Assembly (NCBI RefSeq): GCF_000516515.1
Contig: NZ_KI911784.1
Span: forward strand, 1,334,881-1,398,880
Source: Chloroflexus sp. Y-396-1
GTDB taxonomy: Bacteria; Chloroflexota; Chloroflexia; Chloroflexales; Chloroflexaceae
Direction: 5' to 3'
DNA: 64,000 nt
In this document: in pieces, positions 7,107 through 15,567 of the stretch
Layout of the letters: each line of letters begins with the position of its first letter
How positions within the stretch are numbered: position 1 is the stretch's first letter
Program-made: the position numbers and the translations under genes
Notes under the pieces: model-generated
The model's input: only the letters and a program-made list of their open reading frames with translations
The model's database searches: none
Told to the model about the DNA's origin: nothing

Positions 7107-9104
7107 TTAGGTGGGAAGATAAGTTCGGTCGTGCTCATGCGTGGAATGATCGCGCTCACGGGGTTTCTGTATCATCACGAGTAGCCCAATCCCTACAATA
7201 AGGTTGATCGTTCCGGTAAGAATAATCAGGCCTCCCATTCGTAGCGCCTGTTCGGTTGTCAGTTCGGAACGCGGTAGATACCAAAGCCAGTGGTCTATCA
7301 GATGCTGGTTTGCCGGTTCATAGTACCACGCCCAACGAGGATTGGGACGTGCCGGTAGTGGCGCCACAGCAGTATCTACAATTGCAAGACGAGTATCATC
7401 ATCGGTCTGACCATACAAGGCAACGATGATTGGCCCTAATGGCTCATCACGATCACTGAAACCTATGGCAAGTGGATTCCACGGCTGTACAACAACCTCC
7501 AAACGACTCCAACCAGATGGTAGGCGCAGGTGATAAAGACGTCGCTGCCCGCTTGGTAATCTGCCTTGATCATAACCGTTCAAGCGGAGACGCAATTGAC
7601 TATCAGGTGCTCCGACCGGACGTTGATCATCAAGGATCAGCGTGATGCGCGCGGCGCTGTTCACAAGACAAGCGAATTCCCCCTTTGGTCCGGTGCGTCG
7701 CGGGAATATTGCGCCATCTGTAGACTCACCGGCATAGATACCATCACCCAGTTGGCAGAAAGGTGGCGGAACACGATAACGCGCCCACCGGTCGAACAAC
7801 AGCCGCCAGTGCCCGACCAGTGGCGATTCAGCGATAGTGTAGGTGCTATTATGGAAAGGGGTCGAAACAACATACGTATCAAAATTAAGAAGAACGCCAC
7901 CAAGATTACCGATGAATCCTGTAGTACTGAGGACGAGCACCAGAATCAACAAGCCTATCTTCAACTGTTGCGCCGAGGTTGGCATGAAAAGACTGGACGC
8001 CAAAATGATAACCGGCGCCACGACTGGCAATAAGAAGCGTGGTCCCCAAACGCCACCACCTGGCCAATGTGCCCAGCAGGCATAGAGGAACAGGTGCGAG
8101 AGGAACAATCCTACAACTATCAGAACCAATGCTCGCTTACCGCGCCGCCAGAAGACAATCCCACCAGGAAGTGCCAGCAAGAGAGCTGGTGCATACAAGA
8201 ACACACTTTTTCCCGGACTAAGCAGCAAGCCGAAAAGCCCTTCACCAAGCGGGGTGGTGAACGAAAATGCTTCACTTTCGTATCCAGAGGCTATTGGTGT
8301 TGCAAAGCGGGCCAGGTTGTACCATCCGAACAGGGCCAGACCGGGAAGCAATCCAACCATCCAGCTTAATACTCCAATGAATACGCTACGCGGAATGTGC
8401 CATCGTCGTACAGCAATCCCGTACATTTGCAACAGTAAACGGTATTGCAGCCAAACGTTCGATAATTCCCAGAGAATGTACAGAGCGATGATCGGCAGTG
8501 CAACCGCAGCAGCAATTCGCGTCACAAGTAGCAACCCGGACAGCAATCCTGACACAAACAGTTGCCAATAATTGGTTCTGGAGGATTGAAATGCACTCCA
8601 GGCATAGTAGGTCGCGCTAAGGAGCAAGAGAGCGGCGAGCGGCTCGGAAAAGAATGTCCGGGCATAAACCCAGGCAAAAGTGGACAGACCGTAAATGAGC
8701 GCCAAGACTAGTGACCATCCGATAGTCGCACCAAGTTGTTGTGCCCAGCGCGCTATGACGGCACATGTTGCCGCAGTGAGCAATCCATTTAGCATCGTTA
8801 CTGTAAACCGAGACGCATAGTCGGCAGACGAGCCGGTGTGTGCGATGATCGTGCCCAACAGATGCAGTGGTATGGCGAGTAGCGAAGGAAGGATGCCGTA
8901 AGGTGAATAGACGTTGCCATCACGACCAGGACGCAACGCCACGACCGGTGCACCATCTTCAACGACAACTGCCACATCGCCGCGTTCGAGCAGGCTACGA
9001 GTGACGGCAAGCATCGTTTCTTCATCAGCCGAATATGTATGTCCGCTCATCGTGAGCAGGTAGAAACCACTGAGCATGAAAAAGACGGCAAGCGCTAATC
9101 GCAT
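7107..9104 (-). CDS. Polytopic membrane glycosyltransferase-like protein (GT39/ArnT-like)
   Basis: The 665-residue protein has about ten to twelve hydrophobic segments, beginning with an N-terminal membrane anchor and a luminal loop with SADEETMLAVTRSLLERG. An acidic residue pair in the first loop followed by 'sladrGd' is typical of GT-C enzymes (dolichyl-/undecaprenyl-phosphate-sugar transferases of the PMT/ArnT clan). The C-terminal ~200 residues are a soluble beta-rich domain and a last membrane helix. It would move a sugar from a lipid carrier to protein or lipid outside the membrane. It is a single-gene unit: the downstream operon has its own leader. An AGGA sequence sits 9 bp before the ATG. 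The family call is moderate; the substrate is unknown. Confidence 0.65.
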   Translation of the reverse strand: MRLALAVFFMLSGFYLLTMSGHTYSADEETMLAVTRSLLERGDVAVVVEDGAPVVALRPGRDGNVYSPYGILPSLLAIPLHLLGTIIAHTGSSADYASRFTVTMLNGLLTAATCAVIARWAQQLGATIGWSLVLALIYGLSTFAWVYARTFFSEPLAALLLLSATYYAWSAFQSSRTNYWQLFVSGLLSGLLLVTRIAAAVALPIIALYILWELSNVWLQYRLLLQMYGIAVRRWHIPRSVFIGVLSWMVGLLPGLALFGWYNLARFATPIASGYESEAFSFTTPLGEGLFGLLLSPGKSVFLYAPALLLALPGGIVFWRRGKRALVLIVVGLFLSHLFLYACWAHWPGGGVWGPRFLLPVVAPVIILASSLFMPTSAQQLKIGLLILVLVLSTTGFIGNLGGVLLNFDTYVVSTPFHNSTYTIAESPLVGHWRLLFDRWARYRVPPPFCQLGDGIYAGESTDGAIFPRRTGPKGEFACLVNSAARITLILDDQRPVGAPDSQLRLRLNGYDQGRLPSGQRRLYHLRLPSGWSRLEVVVQPWNPLAIGFSDRDEPLGPIIVALYGQTDDDTRLAIVDTAVAPLPARPNPRWAWYYEPANQHLIDHWLWYLPRSELTTEQALRMGGLIILTGTINLIVGIGLLVMIQKPRERDHSTHEHDRTYLPT

Positions 9105-9425
9105 CGCTGTAGGTCCTGTTCTCTGTCAATATTCTTGTTTGTCGGGTGGCATTCTTTTTTTGTGCAGCGTAGCCGACTATGCAATAAGATCATTAAACTC
9201 ACGTCCAGGATCGTTCCGACGCAGCTCTACATCGTGATAGTTTATCATCAATATTCCGCTCGGCCCTGTTCGGTCTTTACCGTTCTCTGACAGGGCTTGT
9301 GCCTACAATAGTAATAGTGTTACCATTTTTGTTATACACACCACAATCCCATACACGTTGGACCCTGTTTTCAGATAAACACAGTGCTTGACGCTCTCTA
9401 GCAGCGACCATTATAATGAAGCGAA
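9105..9425. other. Divergent intergenic region
   Basis: This 321-bp spacer lies between the divergent genes starting at 9104 (minus) and 9426 (plus). It holds a good sigma-70-type promoter for the plus-strand gene (see 9388-9417). I see no gene or repeat in the rest. Confidence 0.6.
9388..9417 (+). promoter_or_regulatory. Sigma-70-type promoter
   Basis: A -35 TTGACG (9388-9393) and a -10 TATAAT (9412-9417) are separated by 18 bp. The predicted start site is at about 9424, only 2 bp before the first ATG of the downstream gene. This implies either a leaderless mRNA or use of the in-frame ATG at 9456. Confidence 0.75.
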
Positions 9426-9821
9426 ATGAAACAGCGTTCCGGTACCCTGAAACCAATGGCCGAAACAACGTTTGCCGATCTGGTGGCTGAAGTCCTTGAC
9501 AACCTTCCACCCGTCTTTGCTCGTTACCTGGAGACGGTTGAGATCGTTGTAGCACCGCGCCTGAGCCGTGAGCAACGGCGTGCCCTTGGGCTGCGTCCCT
9601 GGCAGACCATCTACGGTCTCTACGAGGGTGTGCCAATCACCGAACAGCAATCTGGGGAAATTGTGCCACCGGCTATCATCACCATTTTCCAGGAACCACT
9701 GGAGCGCGATTTTCGCACCAGAGCAGCGCTGCGCGCCCAGATACGCCGCACAGTGCTCCACGAAATTGCCCACCATTTTGGTATCAGCGATGAACGACTC
9801 CGCGAGCTAGATGCCTACTGA
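9426..9821 (+). CDS. Minimal zincin metallopeptidase-family protein (MMP-like)
   Basis: This 131-residue protein belongs to the small family of predicted Zn-dependent proteases with the pattern 'F..lv.eaLd.lP..f', a 'LyGlY.G.P' strand and an HExxH helix. Here these are FADLVAEVLDNLPPVF, LYGLYEGVPIT and LHEIAHHFG near residue 111. The next Glu/Asp-rich helix (ISDERLREL) could supply the third ligand. The physiological substrate is unknown across the family. The strong promoter at 9388-9417 puts the transcript start nearly on the first ATG. The domain itself starts at MAETTF, so the ATG at 9456 is an alternative start. The GH18 gene follows 31 bp downstream. Confidence 0.85.
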   Translation: MKQRSGTLKPMAETTFADLVAEVLDNLPPVFARYLETVEIVVAPRLSREQRRALGLRPWQTIYGLYEGVPITEQQSGEIVPPAIITIFQEPLERDFRTRAALRAQIRRTVLHEIAHHFGISDERLRELDAY

Positions 9822-9851
9822 TGGGTTACAGCCATCCATCGCTTTGACAGC

Positions 9852-11111
9852 ATGAGGTCGCACGTGCGCATTGGCACCATCATCACTGGAATAATCTACC
9901 TGAGTGCGCTAGCAACTGCTGGATTACTCCTTTGGCAAACGCTACAGATGTCAAGCACACTCATTACCCTCCCAACTGGTGCCACCACCCCAACGGCAGC
10001 AACTGCACCGACGGCCACGTCTGCACCGGTACTGATCTTACCCACCCCAATCCCGCCAACACCGCTACCCACTGCGGCGCCGCCTGAGCCAGAAACGATT
10101 GGCTACCATCCGAAGAGTGGTCGCTACATTGCAGTCTGGCTACCACCGAACTTCGTCGGCGATGCCCGAGATTCGTTCTTTGCCAACGTTGATATTATCG
10201 ATGACATCAGTCCCTTCTGGTACACCACCGATGCCAGTGGCCGACTGTACGGTCAGCGAGACGATGAGCTGGTAGAGATCGCTCATAAACACAACGTGCG
10301 GATCATCCCATCCATCCACAACGTCAATAATCCTGGTGCTGTCGTGCCTGTGTTGAGCAATCCGCAACTGCGCGCACGGCATATTCAGAATATCGTCGAT
10401 GAGGTATTGGCCCGCAACTACGATGGGATCGACATCGATTACGAATCACTGGCGCCGTCGCTCCGTGATGACTTCACCGCGTTTATTGTTGACCTTGCCG
10501 CTGCCTTGCACGCGCACAACAAACTGCTTACCGTGGCCGTGCATGCCAAAGATCGCGACGACGGTGGCCTGGGGGCCTTTCAAGACTGGGCAGCGATTGG
10601 GCCGCACGTCGATCAGTTACGGATCATGACCTACGATTACCACTGGCGTGGCTCCGGGCCTGGCCCGGTCGCACCGGCCTACTGGATCGAAGCAGTGGCA
10701 AACTACGCCCGCGAGGTGGTCGATCCGGCGAAAGTCTTACTAGGAGTACATTTCTACGGCTACGATTGGCCGCCAACTGGGAATGCAACAGCCCGACCGT
10801 GGCGCATCATTGAAGAAATCATCAACGAATATCAGCCAACGGTCAGTTTTATCGAGCGCAACGCTCGCGGTCGGGTCGGCGAGAGCACCTTTACCTATCG
10901 AACCAGCGCCGGCACCCGCACAGTCTGGTTTATGACCGATACCGGCCTGGCCGATAAAATTGCAACTGTACAGCGGCTCGATCTGGCCGGGATCGCTATC
11001 TGGCAGTTGGGGTACGAACGGCCCGAATACTGGCAGACCGTGCGTGCCAATCTGGTACAAGATTCGACGTTGACTCAGCGGGCCTTAAATGCGTTGTTGC
11101 CCGATCACTGA
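9852..11111 (+). CDS. Membrane-anchored GH18-family glycosidase (YaaH/CFLE-like)
   Basis: The 419-residue protein has one N-terminal transmembrane helix (about 9-30), a Pro/Thr/Ala-rich linker to about residue 75, and a TIM-barrel domain. The GH18 signature DGIDIDYE is near residue 190-197 with the catalytic Glu present. Supporting motifs are ISPFWY, IPSIHN, LTVAVHAKD, MTYDYHW and GIAIWQLGY. GH18 proteins of this type cut N-acetylglucosamine polymers such as peptidoglycan or chitin, or only bind them. The anchor suggests action at the outer face of the membrane. It probably shares a transcript with the zincin gene. It is complete, with all barrel motifs visible. Confidence 0.9.
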   Translation: MRSHVRIGTIITGIIYLSALATAGLLLWQTLQMSSTLITLPTGATTPTAATAPTATSAPVLILPTPIPPTPLPTAAPPEPETIGYHPKSGRYIAVWLPPNFVGDARDSFFANVDIIDDISPFWYTTDASGRLYGQRDDELVEIAHKHNVRIIPSIHNVNNPGAVVPVLSNPQLRARHIQNIVDEVLARNYDGIDIDYESLAPSLRDDFTAFIVDLAAALHAHNKLLTVAVHAKDRDDGGLGAFQDWAAIGPHVDQLRIMTYDYHWRGSGPGPVAPAYWIEAVANYAREVVDPAKVLLGVHFYGYDWPPTGNATARPWRIIEEIINEYQPTVSFIERNARGRVGESTFTYRTSAGTRTVWFMTDTGLADKIATVQRLDLAGIAIWQLGYERPEYWQTVRANLVQDSTLTQRALNALLPDH

Positions 11112-11190
11112 CGCGCAAGACCACCTTATCCGTCGTTCAAGAATGGAACGAACACCTAAGCAAAAATACGTTTTGGCGCATCGCAATAAT

Positions 11191-11612
11191 GAGTGCACTG
11201 CAAAAACTTACCACGGAGCACACAGAGTACACAGAGCGTGTAAGGTTCATGAATAACATGAATAAAAGGATGAATCTACTGCAAAAACCCATCATGGAGC
11301 ACATAGGGCGCGCAGAGCGTGCAAGATTTATGAGTAAAAGAGTACTTTTTCAACCTTTTAAGGCATATAAGAAAAATTTTTACGCTCTATTTTGGACAGA
11401 AGATAAATCTATCTTTAGTCTCTGTGATCTCTATGGTCTCTGTGGTGAAACGATTGCCTTTTTGCAGTGAAGTCAAGGATAATTTTTGGCCATTGGGCGC
11501 ATTGTAAGAAAAATGTTCACAACCCTATGTTCAATGAAAGATAAAATTATCTTTAGTCTCTACGATCTCCGTGATCTCTGTGGTGGAAAGATCATCTTTT
11601 TGCAGTGGAGTC
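11191..11612. mobile_element. Family A MITE-like element (outer copy, interrupted by a second copy)
   Basis: The left end GAGTGCACTGCAAAAA (11191-11206) and right end TTTTTGCAGTGGAGTC (11597-11612) are near-perfect 16-bp inverted repeats. The element is flanked by direct AATAAT repeats at 11185-11190 and 11613-11618. Removing the inner copy and one AAGGAT repeat joins AATAAAAGGAT to AATTTTTGGCC, which matches the uninterrupted copy at 23820-24022 at the same place. The interior carries ACCACGGAG/CTCTGTGGT-type inverted segments. No transposase is encoded, so it is non-autonomous. Confidence 0.9.
11272..11474. mobile_element. Family A MITE-like element (inner copy)
   Basis: This 203-bp copy starts GAATCTACTGCAAAAA (11272-11287) and ends TTTTTGCAGTGAAGTC (11459-11474). 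Direct repeats AAGGAT at 11266-11271 and 11475-11480 flank it exactly. Its length equals that of the copy at 23820-24022, although the middle sequence differs. It sits inside the outer element, so it inserted later. Confidence 0.88.
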
Positions 11613-11866
11613 AATAATGCAATATACGCCACCTGCACCCAGGTCAAGGCGACTTCCCAACTCGCCTCACGCACGTGGTGCACAGAGAAAGCTGAGCGGG
11701 CCAGGTACTGTAGCCCAAGCACCGAAAACGTGACACCACTCTCACGACGCCAGTGGTGTATGAATACCGTACAATGTCAGATCGCGACAGAAGGAAAATG
11801 ACATCACCATCCATTCAGTGGTAAACTAGAGTTGCTATCTATCGCAGCACGTTGAACGAGACAACA

Positions 11867-12934
11867 ATGACAACCACCACAAGTGAGACTGGAGTACAGG
11901 CACATCCAGCCGAAGCCCGGGAACTAGTCGAGCGTGGTATCGCCGCCGCTCGTGGTGGTCAGCGGCGCGTTGCAGCTGGCCTGCTGGCCCGTGCTCTCAG
12001 GCTTGATCCACGCGACGAACGGGCCTGGTTGTGGCTCAGCGATGTCGTTGATGATCCTGCGCAACGCATGTTTTGCTTACAGGCCGTTTTACAGATCAAT
12101 CCAGCCAATCCGCACGCCCGTCGTGGTCTGGCCTACCTCCAACGCCAGGGTACAGCAATCTCACGGCCGGTAGCCGATCTCAGCCCACCAACCGTCTCAC
12201 CCGAACCAACAATCAGCCCACCACCGTCACCATCGTCCACGGCAGTCACCCAATCGAGTCATGACTGGTGGTTTCATTGGCGCTGGCAACGCCGTGAAAC
12301 CTCACGGGTTCGGCTTGTACTTTGGTTGATACCCATCGTGTTACTGACCGTCGCCCTTCTGCTGCATCACAGCATCAGTCGCGCACGGGAACAGGCCCTC
12401 GCGGCACTGGCCGCCGAACAGGTACAGGTGTTCAGCGTAGAAACAGCGTCCATCACCGCTCTCCCCACACCTACACCGCTACCCGTCCTTGAAGCTGAAC
12501 CACTGGCCGTCGTTGAAAGCCTGACGGTGTCTTACCTCAGTGCAGTTGAGGCCATCCGTTCCGATTTACGTACAGCAACCAACGCATATCGCCAGGAGAC
12601 CAGTCAGCCCGGTGGTGCATCGGTGAACCACGTAGCGGCGACTCAGCGCTTGCGAGCAACCGTAGCCCAAGCGCTGGCAACCCTAGGCGAGTTGCGACCG
12701 CCAGGGGTATTAGTACCGGCGCACGAAGATTACCGGCGTGGCCTTGAACTAGAGCTGGCCGGTCTTGATGCAATTCTCGATTTCTACAGCACATACGACG
12801 TATCCCACGCAAACCGTGCTGCACTGCGCTTTCAAGAGGCGCGGGCATTTGTCGAACGCGCCCAGCTCAGTTTTCAGACGCAGCGCCAGTTGCTCGGCGA
12901 ACAGAGCTTGCTAAGTGCCTACACGATTCGGTGA
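11867..12934 (+). CDS. TPR-repeat single-pass membrane protein
   Basis: The product is about 355 residues from the ATG at 11867; an in-frame TTG at 11852 is the alternative start. Residues about 15-115 form two or three TPR-like helical pairs (ARELVERGIAAARGGQRRVAAGLLARAL, LDPRDERAWLWLSDV, NPANPHARRGLAYL). A Pro/Ser/Thr-rich linker follows, then a transmembrane helix near residue 150-170 (LVLWLIPIVLLTVALLL) and a helical extracytoplasmic domain. The 'polarised' TPR-plus-anchor layout is common in Chloroflexota and suggests a protein-interaction role. No catalytic motif is seen. It stands between the family A element and a hairpin-rich spacer, so it is probably monocistronic. Confidence 0.75.
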   Translation: MTTTTSETGVQAHPAEARELVERGIAAARGGQRRVAAGLLARALRLDPRDERAWLWLSDVVDDPAQRMFCLQAVLQINPANPHARRGLAYLQRQGTAISRPVADLSPPTVSPEPTISPPPSPSSTAVTQSSHDWWFHWRWQRRETSRVRLVLWLIPIVLLTVALLLHHSISRAREQALAALAAEQVQVFSVETASITALPTPTPLPVLEAEPLAVVESLTVSYLSAVEAIRSDLRTATNAYRQETSQPGGASVNHVAATQRLRATVAQALATLGELRPPGVLVPAHEDYRRGLELELAGLDAILDFYSTYDVSHANRAALRFQEARAFVERAQLSFQTQRQLLGEQSLLSAYTIR

Positions 12935-13016
12935 TCGTTAGGGACTTGCAACGGGTTCCGCTTCGGATTGCCTTCACGGAACAACGAAAGATAATTCCAG
13001 GCTCAGTACGCACTAT

Positions 13017-13033
13017 GCGGGCCAGAGGCCCGC
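13017..13033. terminator. GC hairpin downstream of TPR gene
   Basis: A perfect 7-bp stem (GCGGGCC/GGCCCGC) with an AGA loop sits 83 bp after the stop. The same stem occurs at 46615-46631. A terminator or repeated-hairpin role is possible; there is no T run. Confidence 0.4.
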
Positions 13034-13066
13034 GCACCCAGGTGACATACTATACGATGGATGTAC

Positions 13067-13088
13067 GGGCGCAGCGACGCTGCGACCC
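13067..13088. repeat. GGGCGCAGC-type hairpin
   Basis: GGGCGCAGC, a GAC loop and GCTGCGACCC form a stem with one bulge. The same arm sequence forms the perfect hairpin at 15506-15527, so this is a recurring intergenic hairpin motif of the genome. Confidence 0.4.
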
Positions 13089-13153
13089 TTACTCCTATTC
13101 AAAAACATTATCGCCAAAATAAGAAAACCGTTATCCCATTACCACTAGCGCCA

Positions 13154-13162
13154 TGGTATAAT
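13154..13162 (+). promoter_or_regulatory. Extended -10 promoter for the FmdB-nucleotidyltransferase cluster
   Basis: TGGTATAAT (TGn followed by a consensus TATAAT at 13157-13162) lies 55 bp before the FmdB start codon. No good -35 is seen 17 bp upstream, as is usual for extended -10 promoters. Confidence 0.6.
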
Positions 13163-13217
13163 GCGGGTGGGCCACGTCCGCCCCATATCCTTTCCCCTGA
13201 TGTTATGAGGTGACGCT

Positions 13218-13451
13218 ATGCCGATGTACGAGTATAGCTGCTTGGACTGCACCCACCAGTTCGAACAGCTACGACCGATGAACGCTGCCGATCAAAACAT
13301 CGTTTGCCCCTTCTGCCAGAGCACCCACGTGCAACGTCGCTTATCCTTATTCGCAACGCATAGCCGTGGCGAAGCGGCAACCACCAGCACCACCAGCACC
13401 TCCGGTGGCGGATGCAGTTGCAGCGCTTGCAGTTGTGGCCCAAGGAGCTAA
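13218..13451 (+). CDS. FmdB-family zinc-ribbon protein
   Basis: The 77-residue protein starts MPMYEYSCLDC, the hallmark of the FmdB/CxxC_CXXC_SSSS regulatory-protein family. It has two CxxC pairs (CLDC and CPFC) forming a zinc ribbon. The tail is Ser/Thr/Gly-rich and Cys-rich (CSCSACSCG), which could bind a further metal. Family members are small predicted transcriptional or assembly factors of unknown mechanism. A GAGGTGA ribosome site precedes the ATG. The nucleotidyltransferase gene begins 3 bp after the stop, so the two are surely cotranscribed. Confidence 0.9.
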   Translation: MPMYEYSCLDCTHQFEQLRPMNAADQNIVCPFCQSTHVQRRLSLFATHSRGEAATTSTTSTSGGGCSCSACSCGPRS

Positions 13452-13454
13452 CGT

Positions 13455-14429
13455 ATGCGTGTTATGATCCTGACCGCCGGTCTCGGTACGCGCCTCCGCC
13501 CGCATACCTTTGTGCGGCCCAAGCCACTTGTGAGCGTCGCCGGCAAGGCAGTGTTAGCCCACATTATCGATTATCTGGCGCCTCTCCAAATTGATGAACT
13601 GATCTGCGTAGTTGGTTATCTGGGGAACCAGATCGAGGAATTCATGCGGGCAAACTACACCTACCCGATGCGGTTCCTCGAACAGAAGGTAATGCGGGGG
13701 CAAGCTGATGCGATTGCCCTGGCTCACGATCTAAGCGGGCCACTCTTGGTGGTGTTTGGTGATGGGTTGCTCGAATTTGATATTGAACAACTTAATCAGC
13801 ACCCCGATTATGGTATCGTCTACTGCAAAGAGGTCGATGATCCGCGTCGTTTTGGGGTGGTAGTCGTTGAAAAAGGGCGCATCGTGCGCCTGGTCGAAAA
13901 GCCGAGTGAGCCGATCTCCAATCTGGCGGTAGCCGGTATCTACTACGTACCAGAGGCTGCCCGGCTTATGTCGGCAATTGATTACATCATGCAAAACAAC
14001 ATCCAAACCAAAGGCGAGTTCTATCTGGCCGATGCCCTGCAAGTGATGATCGACCGCGGTGAAGAATTGCGCGCCGAAACGGTTAGGGTGTGGTACGACT
14101 GTGGCACTATCGAGGCCCTGCTCGATACCAATCGCTACCTCCTCGATCACGGTCACCACAATACCACCGAGTATCCAAACGCCGTCATCATTCCTCCGGT
14201 CAACATTGCCGCCACCGCCGTGATCGAACAGGCGGTTATCGGCCCCTACGTCTCGATTGCCGATGGCGCAGTCGTGCGCCAGGCCATTGTGCGCGACTCG
14301 ATCATTAATGCTGGGGCCCAAATTCAGTCAGTGATTCTCAACCGTAGCCTGATCGGCGATCGCGCTACGGTAAATGGCGTTAGTCAAGAGTTGAATGTCA
14401 GCGACTTATCTGATATTCGTTTTAGGTGA
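13455..14429 (+). CDS. Sugar-phosphate nucleotidyltransferase with C-terminal left-handed beta-helix
   Basis: The 324-residue protein opens with the NTP-transferase signature MILTAGLGTRLRPHT...KPLVSVAGKAVL (GxGxRxxP-K loop). FGDGLLEFD is the metal-binding strand, and VEKPSEP and KGEFYLADAL complete the catalytic domain to about residue 235. Hexapeptide-like repeats follow (IGPYVSIADGAVVRQAIV, SVILNRSLIGDRATVNG). It would make an NDP-sugar from sugar 1-phosphate and NTP, feeding glycan or lipid-linked sugar synthesis. The closest functional class is glucose-1-phosphate thymidylyl-/uridylyltransferase-like, but the sugar cannot be read from sequence. AAGGAG precedes the ATG; the next gene starts 6 bp downstream. 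Confidence 0.85.
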   Translation: MRVMILTAGLGTRLRPHTFVRPKPLVSVAGKAVLAHIIDYLAPLQIDELICVVGYLGNQIEEFMRANYTYPMRFLEQKVMRGQADAIALAHDLSGPLLVVFGDGLLEFDIEQLNQHPDYGIVYCKEVDDPRRFGVVVVEKGRIVRLVEKPSEPISNLAVAGIYYVPEAARLMSAIDYIMQNNIQTKGEFYLADALQVMIDRGEELRAETVRVWYDCGTIEALLDTNRYLLDHGHHNTTEYPNAVIIPPVNIAATAVIEQAVIGPYVSIADGAVVRQAIVRDSIINAGAQIQSVILNRSLIGDRATVNGVSQELNVSDLSDIRFR

Positions 14430-14435
14430 ACAACT

Positions 14436-15494
14436 ATGATAGCTTACAACTTCCATGCCGTAAGCAATGGCGCTCGCGGCGAGGCCAATGAGGGCCGCTG
14501 GGAGTTGGCCTCGTCTGGCAACAGGCAGAAGCCAGGTATGGTCGCTGCTAACCATGCCCTCTCACGTAGTGCCGAACAAGAAACCATTCGGCGTCTCACA
14601 CATGCCGCCGATTCCGCAACGGCTCGCCTCTTGACAGCAATATACGTCGCTCTCAAAACCTATCCCTGTCTCATATTGAGCGGTCGCGCCGGAGCGGGCA
14701 AAGCAGCACTGGTACAACATCTCGCCAATGCGATTGTCGGTGAGGCGCCCGGCCAATTGATAAGGATTGGTTCGGCAAACTGGGCAACACGTAGCGGCCA
14801 ATACGACTATTTCCGTGATCTGCATACTCGGTTTGGTGATAGCCAGTTGGGCGAGGTGCTCAGCGAGGCGCAATCTCCGCAAGGTACCGGAAAGCTGTAC
14901 ATTGTATTTTTCGACGGCCTGGCCCCCGATGAACTCTTTCATTACGTGCACAAGCGGCTACACCTCTTGCCCTTTGCCGTCGAGAGTGTCCCTGCTCTGT
15001 CGGTACCAACAAATGTCTGGTTCATCGCAACCGTTCATCATCCCCAGCAGTTATCAGCGCGTGATGCTCAGATACTGACGCATGCCCAGCAGATCAATAT
15101 GAGTGCGTATCGCCGATCATTACCACCATTGCCACCACCACCGGTTGGCTTGCAACGTGCCGCACTGCAAGATACCGTCCGTGACGCGGTTGCCGCACGT
15201 GATCGGCTGCGGATAGTGTTTGGGCAACCGCAGTTGCCCCAACTCAATCCTTCAACCCATATCACGAATTTTTTGCGCTGGTACGGAATTACGCTGGGGA
15301 ACACGCTTGATAACGATATGTGGTTATTCTTAGCTAACAGCTTCGACCGTTATGGTCACGGGTTATTTGCCCCCGATGCGCAACACAATCTTCAGATCGC
15401 ATACGATCTGAGGATCGTGCAACGAGTGCTGGTCCATCTTGATCCGGCCAGCACGGCGTTGCAACCAGAACTGACCCGCGCAGTTGGGTGTTGA
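14436..15494 (+). CDS. AAA-type P-loop protein with altered Walker A
   Basis: The 352-residue protein has an N-terminal region of about 65 residues, then a P-loop SGRAGAGKA near residue 83-91. The Ser/Thr that normally coordinates Mg-nucleotide is Ala. A hydrophobic strand ending in Asp (LYIVFFDG) could be Walker B. A later strand VWFIATVHHPQQLSARD resembles the sensor-1 and arginine-finger region of MoxR/McrB-type AAA proteins. The C-terminal half is helical and unrecognised. It is the third gene of the FmdB-nucleotidyltransferase cluster (6-bp gap). It may bind but not hydrolyse nucleotide; its partner is unknown. Confidence 0.7.
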   Translation: MIAYNFHAVSNGARGEANEGRWELASSGNRQKPGMVAANHALSRSAEQETIRRLTHAADSATARLLTAIYVALKTYPCLILSGRAGAGKAALVQHLANAIVGEAPGQLIRIGSANWATRSGQYDYFRDLHTRFGDSQLGEVLSEAQSPQGTGKLYIVFFDGLAPDELFHYVHKRLHLLPFAVESVPALSVPTNVWFIATVHHPQQLSARDAQILTHAQQINMSAYRRSLPPLPPPPVGLQRAALQDTVRDAVAARDRLRIVFGQPQLPQLNPSTHITNFLRWYGITLGNTLDNDMWLFLANSFDRYGHGLFAPDAQHNLQIAYDLRIVQRVLVHLDPASTALQPELTRAVGC

Positions 15495-15505
15495 GATGGA
15501 GGTCG

Positions 15506-15527
15506 GGGCGCAGCGGCGGCTGCGCCC
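15506..15527. terminator. Hairpin between convergent genes
   Basis: A perfect 9-bp stem (GGGCGCAGC/GCTGCGCCC) with a GGCG loop lies between the stop at 15494 and the convergent stop at 15568. It lacks a T tract; its place suggests shared transcription termination. Confidence 0.55.
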
Positions 15528-15567
15528 ATACATCCTCTCGATTATTGAACGAACTCAGCACATCCCA

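Larger units (their letters stand above)
11112..11866. other. 755-bp intergenic region containing nested inverted-repeat elements
   Basis: Most of this spacer (11191-11612) is a family A element with a second copy inserted in it, flanked by 6-bp direct repeats. From 11620 to 11866 I see no gene or strong motif; the start region of the TPR gene follows. Confidence 0.75.

Noticed and set aside
11189-11470. Reading frame encoding TTEHTEYTER and its relative at 23818-24033
   Set aside because: Both come from the family A inverted-repeat element; they follow its repeats rather than coding constraints.
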